Source of the DNA: Stappia sp.
Lineage (GTDB): Bacteria > Pseudomonadota > Alphaproteobacteria > Rhizobiales > Stappiaceae
NCBI RefSeq assembly: GCF_040110915.1
Contig: NZ_CP157793.1
Location: 3,484,939 to 3,548,938, forward strand
Direction: 5' to 3'
DNA: 64,000 bases
Every line of letters begins with the position of its first letter. Within the stretch, counting starts at the first letter, position 1. This document shows, piece by piece, positions 41,147-50,232 of this stretch. The translations under genes were made by a program, and so were the position numbers. The notes below the pieces were generated by a model. The model did no database searches, was not told the origin of the DNA, and saw only the letters and a list, made by a program, of their open reading frames with translations.

Positions 41147-42931
41147 ATGGCGGGCAGGGCGCCCGCGCAACAGGACACCACGGGAGCGCCCAAGGCAATG
41201 GGGGGAGCGCCGAAGGCAATGGCCGAACGAGCCGCATCGCACGATCCGGGCACCGTCCCCTGGCGCCAGAAGCTGCGTCTCGCCAGCGGCCTGGTGCTGC
41301 TCGCCTTCGCCTTCACCCATCTGCTCAACCACGCGCTGGGGATCGTCTCGCTGGAGGCCATGGAGGCCGGGCGGGCGGTCTTTCTCGCCCTGTGGCGCAG
41401 CCCGCCGGGCACCGCACTGCTGATCGCCGCCCTTGTGTGTCACGTCTCCCTCACACTGTGGAAGACCGCGCGGCGACGGACCTGGCGCCTGCCGGCCTGG
41501 CAATGGGCGCAGCTCCTGCTCGGCCTGGCGATCCCCTATCTGCTGATCCCCCACGCCATCGGCACCCACGGGCTGGCGCAGCGCTTCGGCTATGAGGACA
41601 GCTACCGCAACGTGCTCACCGTCCTGTGGCCGGGTCTTCTGGTCAATCAGACGCTGCTGATGGGCCTCGTCTGGCTGCATGGCATGCTGGGCGTGCATTT
41701 CTGGCTCCGCGTCCGGCCCGACTACCGGCGCTGGTTTCCCTGGCTGCTGTCGGTGGCCGTCCTGATGCCGGTGCTGGCGAGCTGGGGCTGGATCGACGCC
41801 GCCCGCCGGCTTTCGCTCGCCGAGGACGTCCCCTTCCCGCTCAGCCCCGAGATGATCGCCTGGTCCGATCCGCTGGTGCGCGCGGTGCAGATCGCCTTCT
41901 TCGCGCTCGTCGGCCTCGTCGCGGGCGTGGTCGCGATCCGCGCTCTGGCGCGCCGCGTCCGGCGCACCGTGGAGATCACCTATCCCGGCGGTCGCGGCGT
42001 GAAGGTCGTGCCGGGTCCGACGCTGCTGGAGATCAGCCGCATGAACGGCATTCCCCATGCCGACGTCTGCGGCGGGCGGGCCCGCTGTTCCACCTGCCGC
42101 ACGCGCATCCTGTCGGGCGGCGAGACGCTGGGCGCGCCGACGGAAACCGAACGCAAGGTGCTTGCGCGCATCGGCGCCGACGAGACGGTGCGTCTGGCCT
42201 GCCAGATCCGGCCGCAGACCGACATGACGATCCAGCCGCTGGTGCCCGCCCGCGGGGTGGCGCGCGGCGCGCCGGGCGACGGCGACGCCTATCACTGGGG
42301 CGTGGAACAGCCCGCGGCGGTGCTCTTCGTGGATCTTCGCAACTTCACGGGCCTTGCCGAAAACCGGCTGTCCTACGACACGGTGTTCCTGCTCAACCGC
42401 TATCTCGGCGAAACCGCGCGGGCGATCGAGAGCTGCGGCGGCTATGTCGACAAGTTCATCGGCGACGGCGTGATGGCGATCTTCGGCATGACCGACGGGC
42501 TGCGCGCCGGCTGCCGCGACGCGCTGGCCGCCACCAACGCCATCGCCGAACGGATGGAGCATCTCAACGCGGAACTTGCCGGCCAGCTCGACGCCCCCTT
42601 GCGGATCGGCATGGGGCTGCATGCCGGCCCGGTGATCCTCGGCCGGATCGGCGCCGCCGACCGCCAGGGGGCAAGCGCGCGCATCACGGCGCTTGGCGAC
42701 GTGGTCAACATGGCAAGCCGGCTGGAGGCGAGCAGCAAGGAGTTCGGCGTGTCGCTGGTCGTGTCGCACGATGCCGTCGAGGCCGCTGGATTTGCCTGCG
42801 ACCCGACCCACTTGAAGGAATTGGCCGTGCGCGGGCGCACGGCCCCCTTGCGCGTTTTCGCGCTCAGCCCGCCCGCCCCCCTGATCGAGCGCGAGCCCGC
42901 CCGCCCCGCCGACCGGAGCCCGAGTGCATGA
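41147..42931 (+). CDS. cyaC: CyaC-like membrane adenylate cyclase with ferredoxin domain
   Basis: A 594-residue class III cyclase that makes cAMP. Domain order: N-terminal six-helix membrane anchor resembling diheme cytochrome b (candidate heme histidines in THLLNHALG, LVCHVSLTLWK, HAIGTH, LHGMLGVHFW); a plant-type [2Fe-2S] ferredoxin domain with Cys308, Cys314, Cys317 and Cys352 (CGGRARCSTC, RLACQI); then the cyclase domain beginning AVLFVDLRNFTGLAE (Asp396), with VDKFIGDGVMAIFG and ALGDVVNMASRLE. The order matches the quinone-responsive CyaC described in Sinorhizobium meliloti. Start alternatives are 41198 and 41219. The stop overlaps the next start (ATGA). Confidence 0.88.
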   Translation: MAGRAPAQQDTTGAPKAMGGAPKAMAERAASHDPGTVPWRQKLRLASGLVLLAFAFTHLLNHALGIVSLEAMEAGRAVFLALWRSPPGTALLIAALVCHVSLTLWKTARRRTWRLPAWQWAQLLLGLAIPYLLIPHAIGTHGLAQRFGYEDSYRNVLTVLWPGLLVNQTLLMGLVWLHGMLGVHFWLRVRPDYRRWFPWLLSVAVLMPVLASWGWIDAARRLSLAEDVPFPLSPEMIAWSDPLVRAVQIAFFALVGLVAGVVAIRALARRVRRTVEITYPGGRGVKVVPGPTLLEISRMNGIPHADVCGGRARCSTCRTRILSGGETLGAPTETERKVLARIGADETVRLACQIRPQTDMTIQPLVPARGVARGAPGDGDAYHWGVEQPAAVLFVDLRNFTGLAENRLSYDTVFLLNRYLGETARAIESCGGYVDKFIGDGVMAIFGMTDGLRAGCRDALAATNAIAERMEHLNAELAGQLDAPLRIGMGLHAGPVILGRIGAADRQGASARITALGDVVNMASRLEASSKEFGVSLVVSHDAVEAAGFACDPTHLKELAVRGRTAPLRVFALSPPAPLIEREPARPADRSPSA

Positions 42932-44088
42932 CCGTCCGCTATTCTCCGAAGGAGATGCTTGCCCGCCTCGTCGCGTTTCCGACCGTGTCGAGCCGGACCA
43001 ATCTCGACCTGATCGCCTTTGTCGAGGACTATCTCGCCGGCCATGGCGTGCCCAGCGTGCGCGTGCCGGACGCAACCGGCGAGAAGGCCGGTCTCCATGC
43101 CATCATCGGCCCCAGGGTCGACGGCGGCGTCGTGCTGTCCGCCCACACCGACGTCGTGCCTGTCGAAGGACAGGCCTGGTCCTGCGACCCCTTCACACTG
43201 ACCGAACGCGACGGACGGCTCTATGGCCGCGGCACCTGTGACATGAAGGGCTTCGCCGCGCTGATGCTGGCCGCCGTGCCGGAGATGCTGGCCGCGCCGC
43301 TGGCGCGGCCGATCCATCTGGCGCTGTCCTACGACGAGGAAGTCGGATGCCTTGGCGCACCGCATGTGATCCGCGCCATGCTCGCGGACGGTCCGCGCCC
43401 GGACCGGGTCATCGTCGGGGAGCCGAGTTCCCTGAAAGTGGTCACAGCGCAAAAGGGCACGGGACTGCTGCGGGTGACGGTGAAGGGGCATTCGGTCCAT
43501 TCCAGCCAGTGGGATCGCGGCGTCTCGGCGGTCGCGACCGCCGCGCGTCTGATCGCCTGGCTCGACGACCGCACGCGCGAAAATCAGGCCGCCGCCTCCC
43601 CCGACAGCCCGTTCGACCCGCCCTTCACCACGCTGCATTGCGGACTTGTCGAGGGCGGCACGGCATCGAACATCGTGGCCAGTCTGTGCCGCTTCACCAC
43701 GGATATCCGCTGGCTGCCGGAGGACAGCTTCGACGCCTGGCAGGCGCGTTTCGAAGACTTCGTCGACACGCAGATCCGCCCCGGGATGCGCCGGATCCAC
43801 CTGGACGCCGACGTGATCGTCGAACGCGGCTCCGTCGTGCCGCCGCTGCGACCGGAATCCGACGGCATGGCGGAAGCGCTCGCCCGAAGGCTTACCGGCG
43901 ACAATGCCCATCACGCGGTCGTCTACGGAACGGAGGCCGGCCAGTTCCAGGACGCGGGCCTGTCGACGGTGGTGTGCGGTCCCGGTTCGATCGACCAGGC
44001 GCATCAACCGGACGAATTCATCGACACCGCGCAACTGGCCGCGGGCGCGCGCATCATGTCCCGCCTTGTCGAAGCGCTGTCGACCTGA
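42928..44088 (+). CDS. argE: Acetylornithine deacetylase (ArgE) / M20 peptidase family
   Basis: A 386-residue zinc amidohydrolase of the M20 family. The metal ligands are in VLSAHTDVVPV, GRGTCDMKGFAAL, SYDEEVGCLG and the last His in IDQAHQPDEF. The middle lid domain holds VKGHSVHSSQWDRGVSAVAT. These blocks match ArgE rather than DapE or aminoacylases. Translationally coupled to the cyclase gene by ATGA, so it is co-regulated with it, which is odd for an arginine-biosynthesis enzyme. Confidence 0.85.
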   Translation: MTVRYSPKEMLARLVAFPTVSSRTNLDLIAFVEDYLAGHGVPSVRVPDATGEKAGLHAIIGPRVDGGVVLSAHTDVVPVEGQAWSCDPFTLTERDGRLYGRGTCDMKGFAALMLAAVPEMLAAPLARPIHLALSYDEEVGCLGAPHVIRAMLADGPRPDRVIVGEPSSLKVVTAQKGTGLLRVTVKGHSVHSSQWDRGVSAVATAARLIAWLDDRTRENQAAASPDSPFDPPFTTLHCGLVEGGTASNIVASLCRFTTDIRWLPEDSFDAWQARFEDFVDTQIRPGMRRIHLDADVIVERGSVVPPLRPESDGMAEALARRLTGDNAHHAVVYGTEAGQFQDAGLSTVVCGPGSIDQAHQPDEFIDTAQLAAGARIMSRLVEALST

Positions 44089-44362
44089 TCGAGTGACCAA
44101 CGGGAAACTGCAAGCTGGACGGGCCGCCGTGCAGTTGCTTAGATGCGGGTTCCGGTGCGGCACGCAGGCGTGTCGCCCACGATCCCGCGGAAGGAGCGCG
44201 ATCCGGCAGAAAAACGAGTGAAAACACCGGTTTCTGCGGGCGCGGCGCGGGTCGACATCTTGGCAACCGACATCGGATCGACAGTCTGAACACAATCGCA
44301 TCAACATCGAACCGGCACCGGCACCAAGAACCCGGACGCCGATAAAACCAACGAGGGGACCC
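44089..44362. other. Upstream region of the dipeptide importer operon
   Basis: A 274-bp gap holding the promoter for the operon. GAGGGG lies just before the binding-protein start (44363). The right half (44270-44340) has short ACCGGC direct repeats; no operator could be recognised. Confidence 0.4.
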
Positions 44363-45946
44363 ATGCGATACTTCAAACCGCTTGCCGCGGCCGCGCTTGC
44401 CGCGTCGCTGATGGGCACGGCCGCCTCGGCCGAGACGCTGCGCTACGCCTTCCAGGGGACGCTGAACCAGCTCGACCCCTATTCGCTGAACGAGACCTTC
44501 ACGCTCGGCTCGCTCGGCAACGTCTACGAGGGGCTGACCCGGCGCGCCCCCGACCTGACCATCGAGCCCGCGCTTGCAGAACGCTGGGAGGTGATGGAGC
44601 CGAACCGCTGGCGCTTCTACCTGCGCCAGGGCGTGACCTTCCACAACGGCAATCCCTTCACCGCCGACGACGTGGTGTTTTCCGCCGACCGCGTGCGCTC
44701 GGAGGGCTCCGACCTGACGACGCGCATCGGCGCGGACGTGGAGGTCGTCAAGGTGGACGACTATACGGTCGACTTCATCCTGCCTGGGCCGAACCCGATC
44801 CTGCATTACGAGTGGGATACCTGGTACATCATGGACAAGGAGTGGACCGAGGAGAACGGCGCCGTCGCCGTGACGTCGGCCTCCGACACCACGCCGAACC
44901 ACGCGGCGCTCAACGCCAACGGCACCGGCCCCTACAAGGTGGCGAGCCACGAATCCGGCGTGCGCACCGTCTACGAGAAGAACGAGAACTGGTGGGACAC
45001 CCATGACGGCAACATCGACACCGTCGAGTTCACGCCGATCGGCTCCGACGCGACCCGCATCGCCGCGCTTCTGAGCGGCGAGCTGGACATGGTCTATCCG
45101 GTGCCCGTTCAGGACATCAAGCGCGTCAACGACAACGAGGGCACCAAGGCGCTGACCGGGCCGGAGCTGCGCACGATCTTCCTCGGCTTCGACCAGAAGC
45201 GCGACGAGCTGCTCTATTCCGACGTCAAGGGCAAGAACCCGTTCAAGGACGTGCGGGTGCGCAAGGCGTTCTACCAGGCCATCGACATCGAGGCGATCAA
45301 GGACAAGGTGATGCGCGGCCTGTCGACCCCGTCGGCGCTGATGATCTCGCCCTTCCAGTTCGCCCGGTCCGACGAATTCGAGCGCTATCCCTACGACCCC
45401 GAGGCCGCCAGGGCGCTGCTCGCCGAGGCCGGCTATGCGGACGGCTTCAGCGTCGGCATGGACTGCCCGAACGACCGCTATGTGAACGACGAGGCGATCT
45501 GTCAGGCCGTCGCGGCCTTCCTGGCGCGCATCGGCGTCAAGGTGGACCTCAACGCCCAGCCCAAGGCGCAGTATTTCGCCAAGGTGCTGGCGTCGGGCGG
45601 TTACGACACCTCCTTCTACCTGCTCGGCTGGACGCCGGGCTCCTTCGACAGCTGGAACGTGCTGCACAATCTGAACGGCTGCCGCGACGACACGGGCGCC
45701 GGCGGGCCGTTCAACCTCGGCGGCTACTGCAATCCCAAGGTCGACGAACTGGCCGCGAAGGTGCTGTCGGAGAACGATCCGGACGTCCGCAACGGCCTGA
45801 TCGCCGAGGCCTTCACGCTGATCCATGAGGACGTGTCGCACATTCCGCTGCACCAGCAGGGCCTCGCCTGGGGCGTGGCGGCCAACGTGGATCTGGAACA
45901 GCGCGCGGACAACCAGTTCCACTTCCGCTGGGTCACCAAGAACTGA
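44363..45946 (+). CDS. dppA: ABC transporter dipeptide/oligopeptide-type substrate-binding protein
   Basis: A 527-residue family-5 extracellular binding protein (DppA/OppA class). The signal peptide is MRYFKPLAAAALAASLMG, cut near ASA-ET. Core motifs include YEGLTRRAPDLTIEPALAER, FTADDVVFSADRVRSEG, LNANGTGPYKV and FLARIGVKVDLNAQP, and the C-terminal region has VLHNLNGCRDDTGAGG. First gene of the dpp-type operon, with a strong hairpin after its stop. The ligand may be a peptide, nickel or opine-like compound. Confidence 0.93.
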   Translation: MRYFKPLAAAALAASLMGTAASAETLRYAFQGTLNQLDPYSLNETFTLGSLGNVYEGLTRRAPDLTIEPALAERWEVMEPNRWRFYLRQGVTFHNGNPFTADDVVFSADRVRSEGSDLTTRIGADVEVVKVDDYTVDFILPGPNPILHYEWDTWYIMDKEWTEENGAVAVTSASDTTPNHAALNANGTGPYKVASHESGVRTVYEKNENWWDTHDGNIDTVEFTPIGSDATRIAALLSGELDMVYPVPVQDIKRVNDNEGTKALTGPELRTIFLGFDQKRDELLYSDVKGKNPFKDVRVRKAFYQAIDIEAIKDKVMRGLSTPSALMISPFQFARSDEFERYPYDPEAARALLAEAGYADGFSVGMDCPNDRYVNDEAICQAVAAFLARIGVKVDLNAQPKAQYFAKVLASGGYDTSFYLLGWTPGSFDSWNVLHNLNGCRDDTGAGGPFNLGGYCNPKVDELAAKVLSENDPDVRNGLIAEAFTLIHEDVSHIPLHQQGLAWGVAANVDLEQRADNQFHFRWVTKN

Positions 45947-45969
45947 GCGGCGCACAGCCGCCCTTCGCC

Positions 45970-45998
45970 CGGCCCGGCGGGATCTGACCGCCGGGCCG
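45970..45998 (+). terminator. Intercistronic hairpin after the dipeptide binding-protein gene
   Basis: CGGCCCGGCGG at 45970-45980 and its exact complement at 45988-45998 form an 11-bp stem with a 7-nt loop, 24 bp after the binding-protein stop and 31 bp before the first permease. No U-tract. It probably protects the upstream message. Confidence 0.65.
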
Positions 45999-46029
45999 GT
46001 GCCTTTGGTTCGAGCGACATCGAGGCCCC

Positions 46030-47007
46030 ATGCTCGCCTTCTCTATCCGCCGGCTGCTGCAGGCCGTTCTGGTCATGCTCGTGGTCGCGCTGATTTCCTT
46101 CACGCTGTTTCGCTTCGTCGGGGATCCGGTCAACCAGATGGTCGGCGTCGAGACAACGCCCGAACAGCGCGAGGCGCTGCGCGAACGGCTCGGCCTGAAC
46201 GACCCCGTGCTGGCGCAATTCGCCCGCTTCGTGGCGCGCGCCGCGCAGTTCGATTTCGGCACCTCCTACCAGTTCCGCCAGCCCGTCGCCGAACTGATCG
46301 GCAAGCGGCTGCCGGCCACGCTGGAGCTGTCCTTCGTCTCCGCCCTCTTCGCCCTGCTCGTCGGCATTCCGATGGGCGTCTACACCGGTCTGCACCGCGA
46401 CAGCTGGCTGTCGAAGATCTTCCTGTCGGTGTCGCTGATCGGCATCTCGCTGCCCACCTTCTTCATCGGCATCCTGCTGATCTTCCTGTTTTCGGTGACC
46501 CTCCAGTGGCTGCCCAGTTTCGGGCGCGGCGAGGTCGTGCAACTCGGCTGGTGGTCGACGGGGCTCCTGACCTGGAGCGGCCTCAAGGCGCTGATCCTGC
46601 CGTCGATCACGCTGGGGCTGTTCCAGATGACGCTGATCATGCGCCTCGTGCGCTCCGAGATGCTGGAGGTGATCCGCACCGACTACATCAAGTTCGCCCG
46701 CGCCCGCGGCCTGAAGCAGCGCTCGATCCATTTCCGCCACGCGCTGAAGAACACGCTGGTGCCGGTGATCACCATCACCGGCCTGCAGCTCGGCTCGATC
46801 ATCGCCTTCGCGATCATCACCGAGACCGTGTTCCAGTGGCCGGGCATGGGGCTGTTGTTCCTGCAGGCGGTGCAGAACGTCGATATCCCGATCATGGCCG
46901 CCTATCTGATGCTGATCGCCTTCCTCTTCGTGGTGATCAATCTGATCGTGGACCTGCTCTACTTCGTGGTCGACCCGCGCCTGCGGGTCGAGCGCGCGAC
47001 GCACTGA
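46030..47007 (+). CDS. dppB: ABC transporter permease DppB-type
   Basis: A 325-residue permease with N-terminal helix MLAFSIRRLLQAVLVMLVVA, an LPAS-like region (IGKRLPATLELSFVSALFAL), the EAA loop (ARGLKQRSIHFRHALKNTLV) and C-terminal helices. DppB-type proteins carry the long periplasmic loop between the first two helices seen here (ETTPEQREALRERLGLNDPV). Second gene of the operon; DppC-type follows 20 nt later. Confidence 0.93.
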   Translation: MLAFSIRRLLQAVLVMLVVALISFTLFRFVGDPVNQMVGVETTPEQREALRERLGLNDPVLAQFARFVARAAQFDFGTSYQFRQPVAELIGKRLPATLELSFVSALFALLVGIPMGVYTGLHRDSWLSKIFLSVSLIGISLPTFFIGILLIFLFSVTLQWLPSFGRGEVVQLGWWSTGLLTWSGLKALILPSITLGLFQMTLIMRLVRSEMLEVIRTDYIKFARARGLKQRSIHFRHALKNTLVPVITITGLQLGSIIAFAIITETVFQWPGMGLLFLQAVQNVDIPIMAAYLMLIAFLFVVINLIVDLLYFVVDPRLRVERATH

Positions 47008-47026
47008 CGGACGGGAGGACGCACCG

Positions 47027-48031
47027 ATGACTTCCGCCAACAAGACCTCGCCCGCTTCCCCGTCTCCGGAGGCCGCCGTCCCCGATGCCGCCGCCCCTGG
47101 CACGCAAACGCCGGCGCCGCGCGGCCTGCTGGCGCGCGCGCTCGACAGCGACATCCTGCATTCCTTCCTGCGCTCGAAGGTGACGATCCTCTCCGCCATC
47201 GTGACCTTCGCCTTCTTCATCGGCGCGGGCTTCGCGCCCTGGCTTGCACCGCACAACCCCTTCGATCTCGCCACGATCTCCATTCTCGACGCGCGCCTGC
47301 CGCCGGTGGGCATGGAGTATGCCGACCCGCGCTTTCTGCTGGGCACCGACGACCAGGGCCGCGACGTCTTCTCCGGCATTCTCTACGGCGCGCGCATCTC
47401 GCTCGCCGTCGGTTTTCTCTCGGTGTTCTTCGCGGCGGTGGCCGGCGTGCTGCTCGGGCTGATCGCCGGCTATGTCGGCGGCAAGGTGGACGCGGTGATC
47501 ATGCGCATCGCCGAGGTGCAGCTCACCTTCCCGGCGATCCTGATCGCGCTGCTGGTCGACGGTGTCGCGCGCGCGCTGGTCGGCAATCTCGACCGGGAGC
47601 GCTTCGCCTTCTGGATCCTGGTGTTTTCCATCGCGCTGTCCTTCTGGGTGCAGTTCGCCCGCACGGTGCGCGGCTCCACGCTGGTGGAGCGCAACAAGGA
47701 GTATGTGCAGGCCGCGCGGCTGATCGGCATTCCCTCCTTCCTCATCATGATCCGCCACGTGCTGCCGAACGTCATGGGCCCCGTGCTGGTGATCGCCACC
47801 ATCAACCTGGGGCTTGCGATCATCCTGGAGGCGACGCTGTCGTTCCTGGGCGTCGGCATTCCCTCGACGCAACCGTCGCTCGGCACGCTGGTGCGGATCG
47901 GCAACGACTTCCTGTTTTCCGGTGAATGGTGGATCGCGATGTTCCCGGGGATCGCGCTGGCGATCCTGGTGCTCGCCGTGAACCTTCTGGGCGACTGGCT
48001 GCGCGATGCGCTCAACCCGAAACTGCGCTGA
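47027..48031 (+). CDS. dppC: ABC transporter permease DppC-type
   Basis: A 334-residue permease with a Pro/Ala-rich N-terminal extension, then the first helix and the typical DppC loop (APHNPFDLATISILDARLPP, LGTDDQGRDVFSGILYGARI). The EAA loop is IGIPSFLIMIRHVLPNVMGP. It pairs with DppB-type to make the membrane channel. GGGAGGA lies upstream of the start. The DppD-type ATPase gene starts 25 nt after its stop. Confidence 0.93.
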   Translation: MTSANKTSPASPSPEAAVPDAAAPGTQTPAPRGLLARALDSDILHSFLRSKVTILSAIVTFAFFIGAGFAPWLAPHNPFDLATISILDARLPPVGMEYADPRFLLGTDDQGRDVFSGILYGARISLAVGFLSVFFAAVAGVLLGLIAGYVGGKVDAVIMRIAEVQLTFPAILIALLVDGVARALVGNLDRERFAFWILVFSIALSFWVQFARTVRGSTLVERNKEYVQAARLIGIPSFLIMIRHVLPNVMGPVLVIATINLGLAIILEATLSFLGVGIPSTQPSLGTLVRIGNDFLFSGEWWIAMFPGIALAILVLAVNLLGDWLRDALNPKLR

Positions 48032-48056
48032 TGCAAGCGGTGGGACGACACGAGAC

Positions 48057-49046
48057 ATGACACGCACACCCCTGCTTTCGGTGAAGGACCTGAGGGTCGA
48101 GTTTCCCACGCGACGCGGCGTGCTCACCGCCATCGACGGCATTTCCTTCGACATCGAGGAAGGCGAGGTGCTGGGCGTCGTCGGCGAATCGGGCGCGGGC
48201 AAGTCGATCACCGGCACGGCGGTGATCGGTCTGCTGGAACCGCCCGGACGCATCGCCGGCGGCGAGGTCCGGCTGAAGGGCGAGCGCATCGACACGCTGC
48301 CGACCGCCGAGATGCGCAAGGTCCGGGGCAAGCGCATCGGCATGGTGTTTCAGGACCCGCTGACGAGCCTCAATCCGCTCTTCACCATCGGCGACCAGAT
48401 CATCGAAACCATCCTGACGCATCTGCCCGTCTCCGAGCGCGAGGCGCGCGAGCGCGCCGTGGCGTTGCTGGAGGAAGTCGGCATTTCCGCCGCGGGCGAC
48501 CGGCTGGACGCCTATCCGCACCAGTTTTCCGGCGGCATGCGCCAGCGCGTGGTGATCGCGCTCGCGCTCTGCGCCGAGCCGGAACTTGTGATCGCCGACG
48601 AGCCGACCACCGCGCTCGACGTTTCGGTGCAGGCGCAGATCATCCGCCTGCTGCAGCGCGTGTGCCGCGACCACGGCACGGCGGTCATGCTGATCACCCA
48701 CGACATGGGCGTGATCGCGGAAACCGCGGACCGGGTGGCGGTGATGTACTCCGGACGCATTGCCGAGATCGGGCCGGTGCGCGACGTGATCAAGGCGCCG
48801 CATCACCCCTACACGGTCGGCCTGATGGGCGCGATCCCCGCGCTCACCGGCGAGCACGACCGCCTCACCCAGATCCCCGGCTCCATGCCCCGTCTCGATT
48901 CCATTCCCGCCGGCTGCGCCTTCAACCCGCGCTGCGATCAGGTGATGGACCGCTGCTATCGCGAGCGACCCGAGCCGATGCGCGCCGGCGAAAGCCTGGC
49001 CGCCTGCTGGAAGCTCGTCGAAGCGAACGAAAGGAGCGCAGGATGA
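48057..49046 (+). CDS. dppD: ABC transporter ATP-binding protein DppD-type
   Basis: A 329-residue ATPase. Walker A is in VGESGAGKSITGTAVIGLLE, signature is QFSGGMRQRVVIALAL, Walker B is ELVIADEPTTALDVS, switch is MLITHDMGVIAE. The oligopeptide/dipeptide family C-terminal domain has IPAGCAFNPRCDQVMDRCYR, with the cysteines that carry an iron-sulfur cluster in some members. ATG at 48057 follows the short intergenic spacer; its stop overlaps the next gene's start by 4 nt. Confidence 0.93.
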   Translation: MTRTPLLSVKDLRVEFPTRRGVLTAIDGISFDIEEGEVLGVVGESGAGKSITGTAVIGLLEPPGRIAGGEVRLKGERIDTLPTAEMRKVRGKRIGMVFQDPLTSLNPLFTIGDQIIETILTHLPVSEREARERAVALLEEVGISAAGDRLDAYPHQFSGGMRQRVVIALALCAEPELVIADEPTTALDVSVQAQIIRLLQRVCRDHGTAVMLITHDMGVIAETADRVAVMYSGRIAEIGPVRDVIKAPHHPYTVGLMGAIPALTGEHDRLTQIPGSMPRLDSIPAGCAFNPRCDQVMDRCYRERPEPMRAGESLAACWKLVEANERSAG

Positions 49047-50077
49047 GTGCCGCAACCGCGCAAGCCTCCGGGGACGCGTCTCCGGTCGTGGAGGTGAAGG
49101 GCCTGTCGCGCACCTTCGACGTTTCGAAGCCCTGGCTGAACCGGGTCCTCGAGCGCAGTCCGCGCGCCCTTCTGCGCGCGGCGCAGGACATTTCCTTCTC
49201 CATCGCACGGGGCGAGACCTTCGCGCTGGTCGGCGAATCGGGCTCCGGCAAGTCGACGGTGGCCAAGATGGTCGTCGGCCTGCTGGAGGCAAGCAGTGGC
49301 GACATCCGCATCGACGGCGTCGACATGCGCGCGCCCCGCCAGTCCGGCACCGAGATGCGCGAGCTGCGCCGCCGCATCCAGATGATCTTTCAGGACCCTT
49401 ACGCCAGTCTCAATCCGCGCTGGCGGGTGGACAAGATCATTGCCGAACCGATCCGCGCCTTCCGCATGGAATCCTCCGAGGAGGCGATCCGGGCAAGGGT
49501 GGCGGAGCTTCTGGAGCTCGTGCGCCTGCACCCGCGCGACGGGGCGAAATATCCGCACGAGTTTTCCGGCGGGCAACGCCAGCGCATCTGCATTGCAAGG
49601 GCGCTCGCCTCCAGGCCGGAGTTTCTGGTCTGCGACGAACCGACCTCGGCGCTCGACGTCTCGGTGCAGGCGCAGATCCTCAACCTGATGCGCGACCTGC
49701 AGGACGAGTTCGGCCTCACCTATCTCTTCATCAGCCACGATCTCGCCGTCGTGCGCCACATGGCGAAGCGCATCGGCGTGATGTATCTCGGCCGGCTGGT
49801 GGAGGTCGCCGACGGCAAGGAGCTGTTCCGCACCCCCCGCCACCCTTACACGCGGATGCTGCTGGAAGCGGTGCCGGATCTGGAGATGACGGGCACGCCC
49901 CGCCGGGCGGTGGAGGGCGAGATCCCCAACCCGATCAATCCGCCCCCGGGCTGCGCCTTTCACCCGCGCTGCCCGCTGGCCAACGACCGCTGCACGCGCG
50001 ACTTGCCGCAGCTCCAGATGATCGGCGACACGGGCGTCGCCTGCCACGCGGTCGAGGAAGGGCGGACCGCCCCTTGA
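49043..50077 (+). CDS. dppF: ABC transporter ATP-binding protein DppF-type
   Basis: A 344-residue ATPase and partner of DppD-type. Walker A is in VGESGSGKSTVAKMVVGLLE, signature EFSGGQRQRICIARAL, Walker B FLVCDEPTSALDVS, switch YLFISHDLAVVRHM; the C-terminal PPGCAFHPRCPLANDRCTRD is typical of DppF/OppF. AAGGAGCGCAGG is upstream of the ATG. Last gene of the operon; no terminator with U-tract follows. Confidence 0.93.
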   Translation: MSAATAQASGDASPVVEVKGLSRTFDVSKPWLNRVLERSPRALLRAAQDISFSIARGETFALVGESGSGKSTVAKMVVGLLEASSGDIRIDGVDMRAPRQSGTEMRELRRRIQMIFQDPYASLNPRWRVDKIIAEPIRAFRMESSEEAIRARVAELLELVRLHPRDGAKYPHEFSGGQRQRICIARALASRPEFLVCDEPTSALDVSVQAQILNLMRDLQDEFGLTYLFISHDLAVVRHMAKRIGVMYLGRLVEVADGKELFRTPRHPYTRMLLEAVPDLEMTGTPRRAVEGEIPNPINPPPGCAFHPRCPLANDRCTRDLPQLQMIGDTGVACHAVEEGRTAP

Positions 50078-50232
50078 GGCACGTGCGCCGCCGGAGGCGC
50101 GATGCGGCTTGACGTTTGCGACAGCGGGGGGCTTAACAGGGCGACCGGGGCGGCGCGCCCCATGCCCCGCCGCGCTTGCAGCTCCCTTGTTCTTGCGAAC
50201 TAAAGCCCCCCAAGAGATCGACAAGAGATCGC

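Noticed and set aside
50078..50232. CueR operator upstream of copA
   Set aside because: No CueR-type dyad could be recognised; only a short AAGAGATCG direct repeat was seen.
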